Assembly (NCBI RefSeq): GCF_024343615.1
Contig: NZ_RJUB01000143.1
Coordinates: 31,057-95,056, forward strand
DNA length: 64,000 bases
From: Ferruginibacter sp. HRS2-29
GTDB taxonomy: Bacteria > Bacteroidota > Bacteroidia > Chitinophagales > Chitinophagaceae
Direction of reading: 5' to 3'
The position numbers and the translations under genes were made by a program. Below, piece by piece: positions 9,075 to 19,790 of this stretch (positions are counted from its first letter, which is position 1; every line of letters begins with the position of its first letter). The notes under the pieces are model-generated. The model was not told the origin of the DNA and did not search any database. It saw only the letters and a list, made by a program, of their open reading frames with translations.

Positions 9075-9110
9075 AAAGGCGCAGAAGGGGTATCTTTCTG
9101 CGCCTTTTGT
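9075..9110 (+). terminator. Rho-independent terminator of the efflux operon
   Basis: A perfect 12-bp stem (9075-9086 with 9096-9107, arm AAAGGCGCAGAA) closes a 9-nt loop and runs into a T-rich tail, 28 bp after the channel gene stop. Confidence 0.85.
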
Positions 9111-9168
9111 TTTGGTGATATTTAGAGAATGAGATACGTTTAAAGTGCCGAAGCGAAAGAGTTTTTAA

Positions 9169-9188
9169 GTGTGTGTGTGGGGGGGGGG
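9169..9188. repeat. Simple repeat (GT)5 followed by G10
   Basis: Five GT dinucleotides run straight into ten G residues in the gap between the efflux operon and the tracrRNA. Such tracts slip easily in replication and sequencing. The rest of the gap (9111-9275) is A/T-rich and shows no gene. Confidence 0.7.
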
Positions 9189-9275
9189 ATAGTATGTAAA
9201 TTTTATTTATATTTAAAATCCTAAATAATCTATACTGCCTAAGAAAACATCTCACAAATTAATAATCAAATATCA

Positions 9276-9349
9276 TAAAAGAAGAAAGCGACTTACGCCG
9301 CTTTAAATGTTTTCACAACGGAATAATCCTTATTGTGATTTGCTTTCAA
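9276..9349 (-). ncRNA. tracrRNA of the type II-C CRISPR system
   Basis: On the minus strand an anti-repeat at 9349-9333 is complementary to 17 consecutive nt of the CRISPR repeat (TTGTGATTTGCTTTCAA as read on the plus strand). It is followed by a short nexus-like segment and then a terminator hairpin: 8-bp stem (9304-9297 with 9292-9285) closed by a GUAA tetraloop and a T-rich tail near 9276. A possible -7 box TATCTTTA lies just upstream at 9361-9354. Anti-repeat first, then nexus, then terminator is the standard tracrRNA order. It is divergent from cas9. The exact ends are inferred. Confidence 0.85.
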
Positions 9350-9389
9350 GTTTTAAAGATATAAATTAAAAGATTTAAAATAATGTTTT

Positions 9390-12300
9390 ATGAAAAAAAA
9401 TATTTTAGGCTTGGATCTGGGAACGAATAGCATTGGTTGGGCGTTAATTGAAAAAGATGACGAGAACGCTTATGGTAAAATTGTTTCGGCGGGGAGTCGT
9501 ATCCTTCCAATGAGCCAAGACATTTTGGGAAAATTTGACAGCGGTATTTCCATTTCACAAACGGCCGAAAGAACTAATTTCCGTGGAATAAGAAGATTGA
9601 GAGAAAGGCATTTGCTTAGAAGAGAAAGGCTTCACAGAGTACTAAATATACTTAATTTCTTACCCGAACATTATGCTGCGCAAATTGATTTCGAAAAAAA
9701 ATTAGGGCAATTTATTCCTGAAACCGAACCAAAACTTCCGTACCGCTTTGAAAAAGAAAATAATAAATCAGAGTTTCTTTTTAAAAACTCATTTAATGAA
9801 ATGGTGAAAGATTTTTCTATTCATCAACCACAACTTTTAGAAAATGATAAACTTATACCATATGACTGGACCATATATTACTTGCGTAAAAAAGCCCTTA
9901 CCGATAAAATAGAAAAGGAAGAGTTAGCATGGCTGTTGTTGCATTTTAATCAAAAAAGAGGCTATTATCAGTTGCGGGGTGAAGATGAGGAAGAAACTCC
10001 TAATAAATTAGTTGAATTTTATTCTTTAAAAGTTGTTGATGTAGTAGCCACTGATGATAAAAAAGGCGACGAGGTTTGGTACAATGTACATTTAGAAAAT
10101 ACCTGGATATACAGGCGTACCAGTAAAGTGTTTTTAGATTGGATTGGTAAAACAAAAGATTTTATTGTAACTACAGATATAAACGATGATGGATCTATAA
10201 AGACAGATAAAGAAGGTAAAGAAAAACGATCTTTTCGTGCTCCTGCAGAAAATGATTGGACATTAGTAAAAAAGAAAACCGAATTTGATATTGACAAAAG
10301 CCACAAAACTGTTGGTACATATATATACGATACACTCCTTCAAAAGCCTAATCAAAAGGTAAAAGGAAAACTGGTAAGAGTAATTGAAAGAAAGTTTTAC
10401 AAGGCAGAACTGGAAATTATTTTAAAAACACAGCAGCAATATCACATAGAATTACAGGACAAGAATTTATATCAACTATGCCTGGAAGAATTGTATGAAA
10501 ACAATGAAGGCCATCGCAATAGTATTGGCACTAAAGATTTTGTTCATTTATTTCTGAACGATATTATTTTTTATCAGCGGCCATTAAAAAGTAAAAAATC
10601 GCTGATAAGCAATTGCAAATTTGAAAGTCGTACTTACATAAAAGATGGGATAAAATATACAGAGCCTCTTAAATGTATTGCAGCATCTCATCCTTTATTT
10701 CAGGAATACCGGCTTTGGCAATGGTTACAAAATTTAAGAATTATTGAAAAAGAAACTGACAATATTGTTACAACACAATTTTTAAATACCGAAGAAGATT
10801 GGGCAAACTTATTTGAATGGCTAAATGAGAGAAAAGAAATTGACAACAAAGCACTCATCAGCTACTTGGCAAAACCATTAAAATTAAAAGCAAGTGACTA
10901 CAGGTGGAATTATGTGTATGATGAAACAAATGACACGAAGAAATACCCTTGTAATGAAACGAAAGCACAAATAAAATCCCGACTTGCAAAATGTGAAAAT
11001 ATCCCAACGGACTTTTTAACGAAAGAAAAAGAAGAAGCGCTTTGGCATATCCTGTATTCTGTAGAAGATAAATTTGACATAGAGAAAGCCCTCAAGACAT
11101 TCGCAGAAAAAAATTCTTTAGGGGATGACTTTGTTGAAAATTTCAAAAAGTTTCCACCTTTCAAAAAAGATTACGGTGCTTACTCTAGCAAAGCAATTAA
11201 AAAAATATTGCCGTTATTAAGAATTGGTAAATATTGGGATGAAAAGAATTTTCACCGACAAACTAAAGAGCGAGTTGAAAAATTAATGTCGGGAGAATAT
11301 GACGACAGCATTAGAGACCGAGTAAGAGAAAAATCTATACAACTTACTAAAATTGAAGATTTTAGCGGATTGCCGCAATGGCTCGCCTCTTACATAGTTT
11401 ACGACAGGCACTCTGAAGATGGCGAAATAAAAAAGTGGAAAATACCGGCTGATATAGAAAAACTGGAGCAGCATAGTTTAAGAAATCCAATAGTAGAGCA
11501 GGTAATAAATGAAACCCTGCAAGTAGTAAAATCAATATGGTTACAATATGGGAATGGCAAGGAAGATTTTTTTGACGAGATCCATATTGAGCTTGGGCGG
11601 GAAATGAAGAACCCTGCTGACAAACGCAGGCAAATGACGAACCAGATAAGTGAAAATGAAAACACCAACCTGCGCATGAAAGCTATGTTGATGGAACTTT
11701 TGAATGAAGGTGACGCAGAAAATGTACGCCCGTACTCACCCATGCAACAGGAAATATTGAAATTGTACGAAGAAGGGGTACTTAACGGTACTGAGCCCGT
11801 GGATGACGATATTTTGAAAATTTCTAAACAGCCTCAACCATCTTCTTCCGACCTAAAAAGATATATCCTTTGGCTTCAACAAAAGTATCGTTCGCCCTAT
11901 ACCGGTGAAATTATTCCTTTAAACAAGTTATTTACCAGAGAGTATGACATTGAACATATTATACCGCAATCAAGGTATTTTGACGATTCTCTAAGCAATA
12001 AAGTTATTTGTGAAACAGCCGTCAATAAAGATAAGGCTAATTTATTGGGTTATGAATATATAAAAAGCAATTACGGTAAAACAATTGAGTTGAGCAATGG
12101 CAGGAGTATTAAAATACTTACTGTAGATGCTTACGAAAAATTCATAAAGGAACATTACAGCAAAAGCAGGAGTAAAATGAAAAAGTTGTTGATGGATGAG
12201 ATACCGGAAGCATTTATTCAAAGACAATTAAATGACAGCAGGTATATAAGCAAAGTAGTTAAAAATCTCATGAGCAATATTGTAAGAGAGCGTGACGAAC

Positions 12301-13922
12301 AGGAAGCCATATCAAAAAAAGTAATAGCATCTAATGGTGCAATAACATCAATATTAAAACAAGACTGGGGATTAAATGATATTTGGAATGAATTGATAAC
12401 ACCCCGGTTTGAGCGACTAAACCAATTGACAAACAGTAAAAACTTTGGCGAGTGGACTAATAAAGAAGGCAAGCAGGTTTTTCAAACTCAAGTCCCTATC
12501 GAATTACAAAAAGGATTTAGTAAAAAAAGAATTGACCATAGACATCATGCGCTTGATGCTATTGTCATTGCGTGTGCCAGCCGGAACCATATTAATTACC
12601 TCAATAATGAAAGCGCTTTAGGCAAAGCCACAAAAGCAGAGAAAGACAAAAAACGTTATGATCTGAAACACAAACTATGTACTAAGAAATACAACTCTGG
12701 CAGTACGGAAAATTACAAATGGGTATTTAATAAACCCTGGGATACGTTTACGCAGGATGCAAAAAGTACCTTGAATGAGATTGTGGTAAGCTTTAAGCAA
12801 AATCTAAGAGTAATTAACAAAACGATTAATTATTATCAAGCCTGGAAAAAAGATGCAGAAGGGGTGTTGATCAAAGAATTAATAAAACAAACAAAAGGAG
12901 ACAATTGGGCAGTGAGAAAGCCAATGCATAAGGATACAGTATCAGGATTAGTGAATCTTAGGTTTAAGAAAACTGTTCTGCTATCGGTAGCTGTAAATAA
13001 TTGGCAAATGATTGTCGATAAAAGTTTACGATTAAAAATTAAAGAGTTGACGGAACATGAGGAAGATAAAAAGAAAGTGCTAAAGTTCTTTAAAGACATA
13101 AATAACATGTGGCTAGGTTCAGATGTATCCAAAGTTGAAATATTTTATTGGGATAAGGAAAATGTAGCTTCAAGAGTGAATATTGATGAAAGTTTTACAT
13201 CAATAAGAATTAAAAGCATTACAGATACCGGCATACAGGCAATAATGCTAAACCATCTTAAAAAATTTAATGAAAATAAAAATGACAAAATTATAGAGCA
13301 CCCCGAATTGGCCTTTAACTCGGATGGGTTAGACAAAATGAATAAATCTATACAAGAATTAAATGGAGGTAAACCACATTATCCTGTTTACAAGGCAAGA
13401 ACATACGAACCGAAAGGCAATAAATTTAATGTAGGATATACTGGAAACAAGAAGGATAAATTTGTAGAAGCGGCCAAAGGCACTAATTTATTTTTTGCAA
13501 TTTACGCAGATGAAAAAGGAAAAAGAAACTATGATACTGTCCCTTTAAATATTGCGATTGAGAGACAAAAACAAGGATTATTATCAGTCCCTGAAATTAA
13601 TGAGGCAGGCAATAAACTAGTAATGCAACTGTCCCCAAATGATTTAGTGTATGTTCCATCAGCAGGAGAAAGTGAACAAAATGTGAAAATAGATTTTGAA
13701 AGCCTAAACAAAGAACAGAAAAAAAGGATTTACAAAATGGTAAGTTCATCAGGAAACCAGTGTTTTTTTATTCGTTTTGATATTGCTGCATCGATAGTTA
13801 ATAAGTTTGAATTTTCAGCATTAAATAAAATGGAAAAGTCAATTGATAATTTAATGATTAAAGAATTTTGTATTAAGATAAAGGTAGATCGTATAGGAAA
13901 TATTAAATCTGCTTTAACATGA
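9390..13922 (+). CDS. cas9: Type II-C CRISPR-associated endonuclease Cas9
   Basis: A 1510-residue Cas9 with all nuclease motifs intact. RuvC-I is ILGLDLGTNSIGWALIE with Asp9; an arginine-rich bridge helix lies near residues 55-85 (RGIRRLRERHLLRRERL); RuvC-II is IHIELGREMK with Glu734; HNH is YDIEHIIPQS with His856; RuvC-III is RHHALDA with His1053 and Asp1056. About 450 residues follow RuvC-III, more than in compact II-C enzymes such as the roughly 1080-residue Neisseria type, so the PAM-interacting region looks enlarged. Its codons are visibly more A/T-rich than those of cas1. It overlaps cas1 by 4 bp (ATGA). RNA-guided cleavage of invading DNA is the expected role. Confidence 0.97.
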   Translation: MKKNILGLDLGTNSIGWALIEKDDENAYGKIVSAGSRILPMSQDILGKFDSGISISQTAERTNFRGIRRLRERHLLRRERLHRVLNILNFLPEHYAAQIDFEKKLGQFIPETEPKLPYRFEKENNKSEFLFKNSFNEMVKDFSIHQPQLLENDKLIPYDWTIYYLRKKALTDKIEKEELAWLLLHFNQKRGYYQLRGEDEEETPNKLVEFYSLKVVDVVATDDKKGDEVWYNVHLENTWIYRRTSKVFLDWIGKTKDFIVTTDINDDGSIKTDKEGKEKRSFRAPAENDWTLVKKKTEFDIDKSHKTVGTYIYDTLLQKPNQKVKGKLVRVIERKFYKAELEIILKTQQQYHIELQDKNLYQLCLEELYENNEGHRNSIGTKDFVHLFLNDIIFYQRPLKSKKSLISNCKFESRTYIKDGIKYTEPLKCIAASHPLFQEYRLWQWLQNLRIIEKETDNIVTTQFLNTEEDWANLFEWLNERKEIDNKALISYLAKPLKLKASDYRWNYVYDETNDTKKYPCNETKAQIKSRLAKCENIPTDFLTKEKEEALWHILYSVEDKFDIEKALKTFAEKNSLGDDFVENFKKFPPFKKDYGAYSSKAIKKILPLLRIGKYWDEKNFHRQTKERVEKLMSGEYDDSIRDRVREKSIQLTKIEDFSGLPQWLASYIVYDRHSEDGEIKKWKIPADIEKLEQHSLRNPIVEQVINETLQVVKSIWLQYGNGKEDFFDEIHIELGREMKNPADKRRQMTNQISENENTNLRMKAMLMELLNEGDAENVRPYSPMQQEILKLYEEGVLNGTEPVDDDILKISKQPQPSSSDLKRYILWLQQKYRSPYTGEIIPLNKLFTREYDIEHIIPQSRYFDDSLSNKVICETAVNKDKANLLGYEYIKSNYGKTIELSNGRSIKILTVDAYEKFIKEHYSKSRSKMKKLLMDEIPEAFIQRQLNDSRYISKVVKNLMSNIVRERDEQEAISKKVIASNGAITSILKQDWGLNDIWNELITPRFERLNQLTNSKNFGEWTNKEGKQVFQTQVPIELQKGFSKKRIDHRHHALDAIVIACASRNHINYLNNESALGKATKAEKDKKRYDLKHKLCTKKYNSGSTENYKWVFNKPWDTFTQDAKSTLNEIVVSFKQNLRVINKTINYYQAWKKDAEGVLIKELIKQTKGDNWAVRKPMHKDTVSGLVNLRFKKTVLLSVAVNNWQMIVDKSLRLKIKELTEHEEDKKKVLKFFKDINNMWLGSDVSKVEIFYWDKENVASRVNIDESFTSIRIKSITDTGIQAIMLNHLKKFNENKNDKIIEHPELAFNSDGLDKMNKSIQELNGGKPHYPVYKARTYEPKGNKFNVGYTGNKKDKFVEAAKGTNLFFAIYADEKGKRNYDTVPLNIAIERQKQGLLSVPEINEAGNKLVMQLSPNDLVYVPSAGESEQNVKIDFESLNKEQKKRIYKMVSSSGNQCFFIRFDIAASIVNKFEFSALNKMEKSIDNLMIKEFCIKIKVDRIGNIKSALT

Positions 13923-14815
13923 TCAAACGTACCCTATACTTCGGCAATCCCGCTTACCTCAAAACAAAAGACGAACAACTCGTTTTTCAAAGTGAAGATA
14001 CCGGCGAGCTAAAAACTTTGCCCATAGAAGATATAGGTGTATTGATTCTGGATCATCAGCAACTCACCATCACGCAGGCGTTGATCGCAAAGCTTTTGGA
14101 AAACAATGTAGCCCTCATTACCTGCGACAACCGGCACCACCCTACCGGTATGCTGCTGAACCTGGATGGCAATAGCTTGCAAAGCAGAAAGTTTCAGGCG
14201 CAACTAGAAGCATCTCGTCCCTTGAAGAAACAGTTATGGCAACAAACAATCAGCGCAAAAATAGAAAACCAGGCATGTATGCTTGAAAGCGTACAGATTG
14301 GGGCGAAGAACTTACGCAACTGGTCGGTGGAGGTAAAAAGCGGCGATGCGGATAATCACGAAGCGATGGCCGCAGCCTATTACTGGAAGAATTTCTTTCC
14401 GATATTTCCAGAGTTCAGGCGTGATCCTGAAGGAGAACCTCCGAATAATTTACTGAATTATGGCTACGCTATCTTACGTGCAATAGTAGCGAGGAGCCTG
14501 GTATCAAGTGGCTTGTTGCCCACATTGGGGATTTTTCATAAAAATCAATACAATGCTTATTGCCTGGCCGATGATATCATGGAACCTTACAGGCCATTCG
14601 TTGACAAAGTGGTCTGGAACATTGTGCGCATGAATGGACGATACCTCGAACTTACTCCGGACATGAAAAAACAACTGTTGAGCGTTCCTGCCATGGATGT
14701 CAGGATCAATGAGGAGAAAAGCCCGCTGATGGTAGCCGTACAAAAAACGACAGCTTCTCTGGCAAAATGCTTTGAAGGGAAACAACGAAAGATACTTTAT
14801 CCGGAATTTATATAG
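13919..14815 (+). CDS. cas1: CRISPR-associated integrase Cas1
   Basis: A 298-residue Cas1. The family metal ligands are visible as Glu148 (NHEAMAAAYYW), His207 (LGIFHKNQYNAY) and Glu222 (LADDIMEPYRP). The N-terminal beta domain begins IKRTLYFGNPAYLKTKDEQL. With Cas2 it forms the complex that captures and inserts new spacers. It starts inside the cas9 stop (ATGA overlap), so the two are co-translated, and cas2 follows after 21 bp. Base composition is richer in G/C than cas9 (sample lines of about 47-53% against about 37%). Confidence 0.97.
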   Translation: MIKRTLYFGNPAYLKTKDEQLVFQSEDTGELKTLPIEDIGVLILDHQQLTITQALIAKLLENNVALITCDNRHHPTGMLLNLDGNSLQSRKFQAQLEASRPLKKQLWQQTISAKIENQACMLESVQIGAKNLRNWSVEVKSGDADNHEAMAAAYYWKNFFPIFPEFRRDPEGEPPNNLLNYGYAILRAIVARSLVSSGLLPTLGIFHKNQYNAYCLADDIMEPYRPFVDKVVWNIVRMNGRYLELTPDMKKQLLSVPAMDVRINEEKSPLMVAVQKTTASLAKCFEGKQRKILYPEFI

Positions 14816-14827
14816 AACACTCCTTAA

Positions 14828-15172
<345 letters not shown>

Positions 15173-15269
15173 ATAATAAAAACAGGATTAAAAAACTGGG
15201 AGAAACCCCCATTTTTTAATCCTGTGAACTAACTTAGAATCAATACCAGCAATACTTTCAGCGATTCGT
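15173..15269 (+). promoter_or_regulatory. Leader-side region between cas2 and the array, with hairpin and repeat remnant
   Basis: It holds a long A/T-rich hairpin (14-bp perfect arms at 15182-15195 and 15212-15225, extended by a short G/C stem), which may end the cas transcript. Right after it, 15226-15237 (GAACTAACTTAG) matches 11 of 12 bases of the core of the repeat. Because the degenerate repeat is at the far end of the array, this side is taken as the spacer-acquisition (leader) end; that is inference. Confidence 0.55.
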
Positions 15270-18200
15270 GTTGTGTAAGAACTAAGTTAGTAAAAGTTTT
15301 GAAAGCAAATCACAACACCGCCGGTGTTGCTGTTGTCGCCGTTGTTGTTGTGTAAGAACTAAGTTAGTAAAAGTTTTGAAAGCAAATCACAACTACGTGG
15401 TTCAAATGGCAATCGCCGGTGGTGTTGTGTAAGAACTAAGTTAGTAAAAGTTTTGAAAGCAAATCACAACAAGGCCGTGCCAGCATCGTTCGTAAAATAG
15501 GTTGTGTAAGAACTAAGTTAGTAAAAGTTTTGAAAGCAAATCACAACACAAAAAGCGAATGGCTAAGAAATCAGTATGTTGTGTAAGAACTAAGTTAGTA
15601 AAAGTTTTGAAAGCAAATCACAACATCGAATAAAAATTCCTTAAGTTTCATCTTGTTGTGTAAGAACTAAGTTAGTAAAAGTTTTGAAAGCAAATCACAA
15701 CTCCAAGCCGGTCGTCGCGCCCTCGATCATTGTTGTGTAAGAACTAAGTTAGTAAAAGTTTTGAAAGCAAATCACAACACGGATAGCATTATTAAGCAAA
15801 TAGCTTTTGTTGTGTAAGAACTAAGTTAGTAAAAGTTTTGAAAGCAAATCACAACTTACGCTTGCAAGCGTTATATATATAACTGTTGTGTAAGAACTAA
15901 GTTAGTAAAAGTTTTGAAAGCAAATCACAACCCATAGTAATAGGCAGCACAAAAGACACTGGTTGTGTAAGAACTAAGTTAGTAAAAGTTTTGAAAGCAA
16001 ATCACAACGAGAACTGACGCCAATACAGTAACTTTAACGTTGTGTAAGAACTAAGTTAGTAAAAGTTTTGAAAGCAAATCACAACAGGATGTTGCCAATG
16101 CCAGCAAGATTTCTGTTGTGTAAGAACTAAGTTAGTAAAAGTTTTGAAAGCAAATCACAACGATGTACGATGCCAGCGACGCAATTAACCAGTTGTGTAA
16201 GAACTAAGTTAGTAAAAGTTTTGAAAGCAAATCACAACGGGCACCAGCGGCAAAGTTGATTGTTATGGTTGTGTAAGAACTAAGTTAGTAAAAGTTTTGA
16301 AAGCAAATCACAACAAGAGGGCGTCGGCGGGCTTACCGCCCAGGGTTGTGTAAGAACTAAGTTAGTAAAAGTTTTGAAAGCAAATCACAACCTACTCCGT
16401 GGCATGAGAAATTTTTCACGGTTGTGTAAGAACTAAGTTAGTAAAAGTTTTGAAAGCAAATCACAACATATGAGCGTTGACGTTTCAGGGGACAGGGGTT
16501 GTGTAAGAACTAAGTTAGTAAAAGTTTTGAAAGCAAATCACAACAGGTAGCGGCAGCAGCGGCAAGAGGTATTAGTTGTGTAAGAACTAAGTTAGTAAAA
16601 GTTTTGAAAGCAAATCACAACTCTATCAAAGCAAAACAAATAACAAAATTTGTTGTGTAAGAACTAAGTTAGTAAAAGTTTTGAAAGCAAATCACAACAG
16701 AAAATGAATAGTTATGGCAGAAGAAGAAGTTGTGTAAGAACTAAGTTAGTAAAAGTTTTGAAAGCAAATCACAACGGCGCTTTCCATATCTTCCCTGTAG
16801 CATCTGTTGTGTAAGAACTAAGTTAGTAAAAGTTTTGAAAGCAAATCACAACTGCAGATCTTGTGAACCCTGCACCTACTATGTTGTGTAAGAACTAAGT
16901 TAGTAAAAGTTTTGAAAGCAAATCACAACTGATAGGCGGCAGTCCTTGCCAGGGGTTCAGTTGTGTAAGAACTAAGTTAGTAAAAGTTTTGAAAGCAAAT
17001 CACAACCGATGGACGTGGAGGGCGCGCAGGATAGTGTTGTGTAAGAACTAAGTTAGTAAAAGTTTTGAAAGCAAATCACAACAATCTTCCACGCGGTCAG
17101 GTACTTATCACGTTGTGTAAGAACTAAGTTAGTAAAAGTTTTGAAAGCAAATCACAACTAGATCTTCTTTTGAAAAATGCCAACCGGAGTTGTGTAAGAA
17201 CTAAGTTAGTAAAAGTTTTGAAAGCAAATCACAACGCCGAAGGGTTAATATCGCCATTCGCCTGTGTTGTGTAAGAACTAAGTTAGTAAAAGTTTTGAAA
17301 GCAAATCACAACAGCATAAGAACGCAAGATAATTCGCTTTGGGTTGTGTAAGAACTAAGTTAGTAAAAGTTTTGAAAGCAAATCACAACAGCGGCTGCTA
17401 CGTACGTGCCGAACTGAACGTTGTGTAAGAACTAAGTTAGTAAAAGTTTTGAAAGCAAATCACAACTACCGCACTGATAGCCGCCCGCTGGATGGCGTTG
17501 TGTAAGAACTAAGTTAGTAAAAGTTTTGAAAGCAAATCACAACCAGATCATCGCTTATGTTCAGGAAGAAGGGGTTGTGTAAGAACTAAGTTAGTAAAAG
17601 TTTTGAAAGCAAATCACAACATCTTTCACTTTGAGAAAGCCGGTGCCAGTGTTGTGTAAGAACTAAGTTAGTAAAAGTTTTGAAAGCAAATCACAACCCA
17701 TTCACCTGAAGCCCCGCCACCGCCAAAGTTGTGTAAGAACTAAGTTAGTAAAAGTTTTGAAAGCAAATCACAACTGACAGACCAGGACCAGGCTTTACGC
17801 ATTAGTTGTGTAAGAACTAAGTTAGTAAAAGTTTTGAAAGCAAATCACAACAAAATGGCAATTCAATCAGCTACCGTTAACGTTGTGTAAGAACTAAGTT
17901 AGTAAAAGTTTTGAAAGCAAATCACAACAACAACATCCTGTTTTTCCGCTTTCGATGCGTTGTGTAAGAACTAAGTTAGTAAAAGTTTTGAAAGCAAATC
18001 ACAACGGGGTCGGAATCGTGCGGAAGGTCAGTTAAGTTGTGTAAGAACTAAGTTAGTAAAAGTTTTGAAAGCAAATCACAACTGCGGTAACATCATCGCA
18101 AAGGACTGCTGTGTTGTGTAAGAACTAAGTTAGTAAAAGTTTTGAAAGCAAATCACAACTATAGCCGAGCTTCTTTGCCATATCAGCTCGTTGTGTAAGA

Positions 18201-19620
18201 ACTAAGTTAGTAAAAGTTTTGAAAGCAAATCACAACGTTTGAGTAGCTACTCATGATGGTTGGATTGTTGTGTAAGAACTAAGTTAGTAAAAGTTTTGAA
18301 AGCAAATCACAACAGTACCAGGGTGGTGAAAGGGGCGGTTTCTGTTGTGTAAGAACTAAGTTAGTAAAAGTTTTGAAAGCAAATCACAACACCATTTCTC
18401 ACCGTCCTTAAAGATGTGAGGTTGTGTAAGAACTAAGTTAGTAAAAGTTTTGAAAGCAAATCACAACACGCTGCCATCGAACCTTTATAATTTAATTGTT
18501 GTGTAAGAACTAAGTTAGTAAAAGTTTTGAAAGCAAATCACAACCCTGAAGTACCAGTCGCTCCCTGTACTTCTGTTGTGTAAGAACTAAGTTAGTAAAA
18601 GTTTTGAAAGCAAATCACAACACCCGACACCCTTTTTGGTACCTGGTTAGCGTTGTGTAAGAACTAAGTTAGTAAAAGTTTTGAAAGCAAATCACAACTC
18701 CGGTGTTGTTGGTAACGACTCGAATGTGTTGTGTAAGAACTAAGTTAGTAAAAGTTTTGAAAGCAAATCACAACGAGATCATTAACGTTAAGTATCCTGG
18801 AATCGTTGTGTAAGAACTAAGTTAGTAAAAGTTTTGAAAGCAAATCACAACACAGGCCTTACCCAATATGCAACCGGTTTGTTGTGTAAGAACTAAGTTA
18901 GTAAAAGTTTTGAAAGCAAATCACAACCCAAGCCGGTCGTCGCGCCCTCGATCATTCGTTGTGTAAGAACTAAGTTAGTAAAAGTTTTGAAAGCAAATCA
19001 CAACATTATTTAAATAGCAACCTTTCTGGCGTGTGTTGTGTAAGAACTAAGTTAGTAAAAGTTTTGAAAGCAAATCACAACGTGAAGATGGTTACTATAA
19101 AAAAGTCATTCGTTGTGTAAGAACTAAGTTAGTAAAAGTTTTGAAAGCAAATCACAACAGTTCCTTCAACAGTTCATCCCGTGCCCGCGTTGTGTAAGAA
19201 CTAAGTTAGTAAAAGTTTTGAAAGCAAATCACAACGCGGTGAAGATCGGCTCAAAAGGCAGGTATGTTGTGTAAGAACTAAGTTAGTAAAAGTTTTGAAA
19301 GCAAATCACAACTTCGTCGAGCCATTCAATAGACGAAGCGAAGTTGTGTAAGAACTAAGTTAGTAAAAGTTTTGAAAGCAAATCACAACATCAACCCTGC
19401 TCCAAACTATTCCGATGGTGTTGTGTAAGAACTAAGTTAGTAAAAGTTTTGAAAGCAAATCACAACCGTAGCATAATGATTGACCATCCAAAGAAGGTTG
19501 TGTAAGAACTAAGTTAGTAAAAGTTTTGAAAGCAAATCACAACTCGGCCTTATAAAAGGTTATCTGGCCATAAGTTGTGTAAGAACTAAGTTAGTAAAAG
19601 TTTTGAAAGCAAATCACAAC
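15270..19620 (-). CRISPR. CRISPR array, 57 repeats of 47 bp and 56 spacers
   Basis: Counted by hand: 57 copies of a 47-bp repeat, all identical as read, separate 56 spacers of 30 nt (48 of them) or 29 nt (8 of them). The total of 4351 bp agrees with the end coordinates. On the plus strand the repeat begins GTTGTGTAAGAACTAAG and ends GAAAGCAAATCACAAC; its ends are inverted (GTTGTG/CACAAC). The tracrRNA pairs with the minus-strand repeat near its 5' end, so crRNAs are inferred to be read on the minus strand (repeat starting GTTGTGATTTGCTTTC). Spacers 6 (15702-15731) and 48 (18928-18957) share 29 nt, shifted by one base. Targets cannot be identified from the window. Confidence 0.99.
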
Positions 19621-19650
19621 TACAGGAACGTGATGAACGTTCGCAAAATT

Positions 19651-19697
19651 GTCGCATAAGAAGTCAGTATCATATCAGGCGGAATGCTCCTATATAT
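19651..19697 (-). repeat. Degenerate terminal CRISPR repeat
   Basis: Exactly 30 nt after the last perfect repeat, 19651 onward reads GTCGCATAAGAAGTCAGT, matching 13 of the first 18 bases of the repeat; later positions have drifted. The 30 nt at 19621-19650 would then be a 57th spacer. Decayed repeats usually mark the old, leader-distal end. Confidence 0.65.
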
Positions 19698-19749
19698 TAG
19701 AGAATTATCCACGCAAACTATGGATTCGGAATTTTATTGTACATTAGCA

Positions 19750-19768
19750 TTGTGTACAAAATACACAA
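19750..19768. promoter_or_regulatory. Operator-like palindrome before the MFS transporter
   Basis: TTGTGTA-CAAAA-TACACAA is a perfect 7-5-7 inverted repeat 22 bp before the transporter start. The same core, TGTGTA-N5-TACACA, recurs before the secreted amylase and before susC, so it is probably the binding site of one regulator, best candidate the Nudix-type protein of this locus. Apart from the CRISPR trailer, the rest of 19621-19790 shows no gene. Confidence 0.7.
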
Positions 19769-19790
19769 CTAATTACTTTAAACGATTGCT

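Noticed and set aside
15182..15225. The hairpin after cas2 as a tracrRNA
   Set aside because: It has no complementarity of useful length to the repeat; a proper anti-repeat with terminator exists before cas9.
15270..19620. TGTGTA half sites in every CRISPR repeat as binding sites of the Nudix regulator
   Set aside because: The repeat holds only one half (TTGTGTA) with no TACACA at the right distance, so the match to the sus operator is probably chance.
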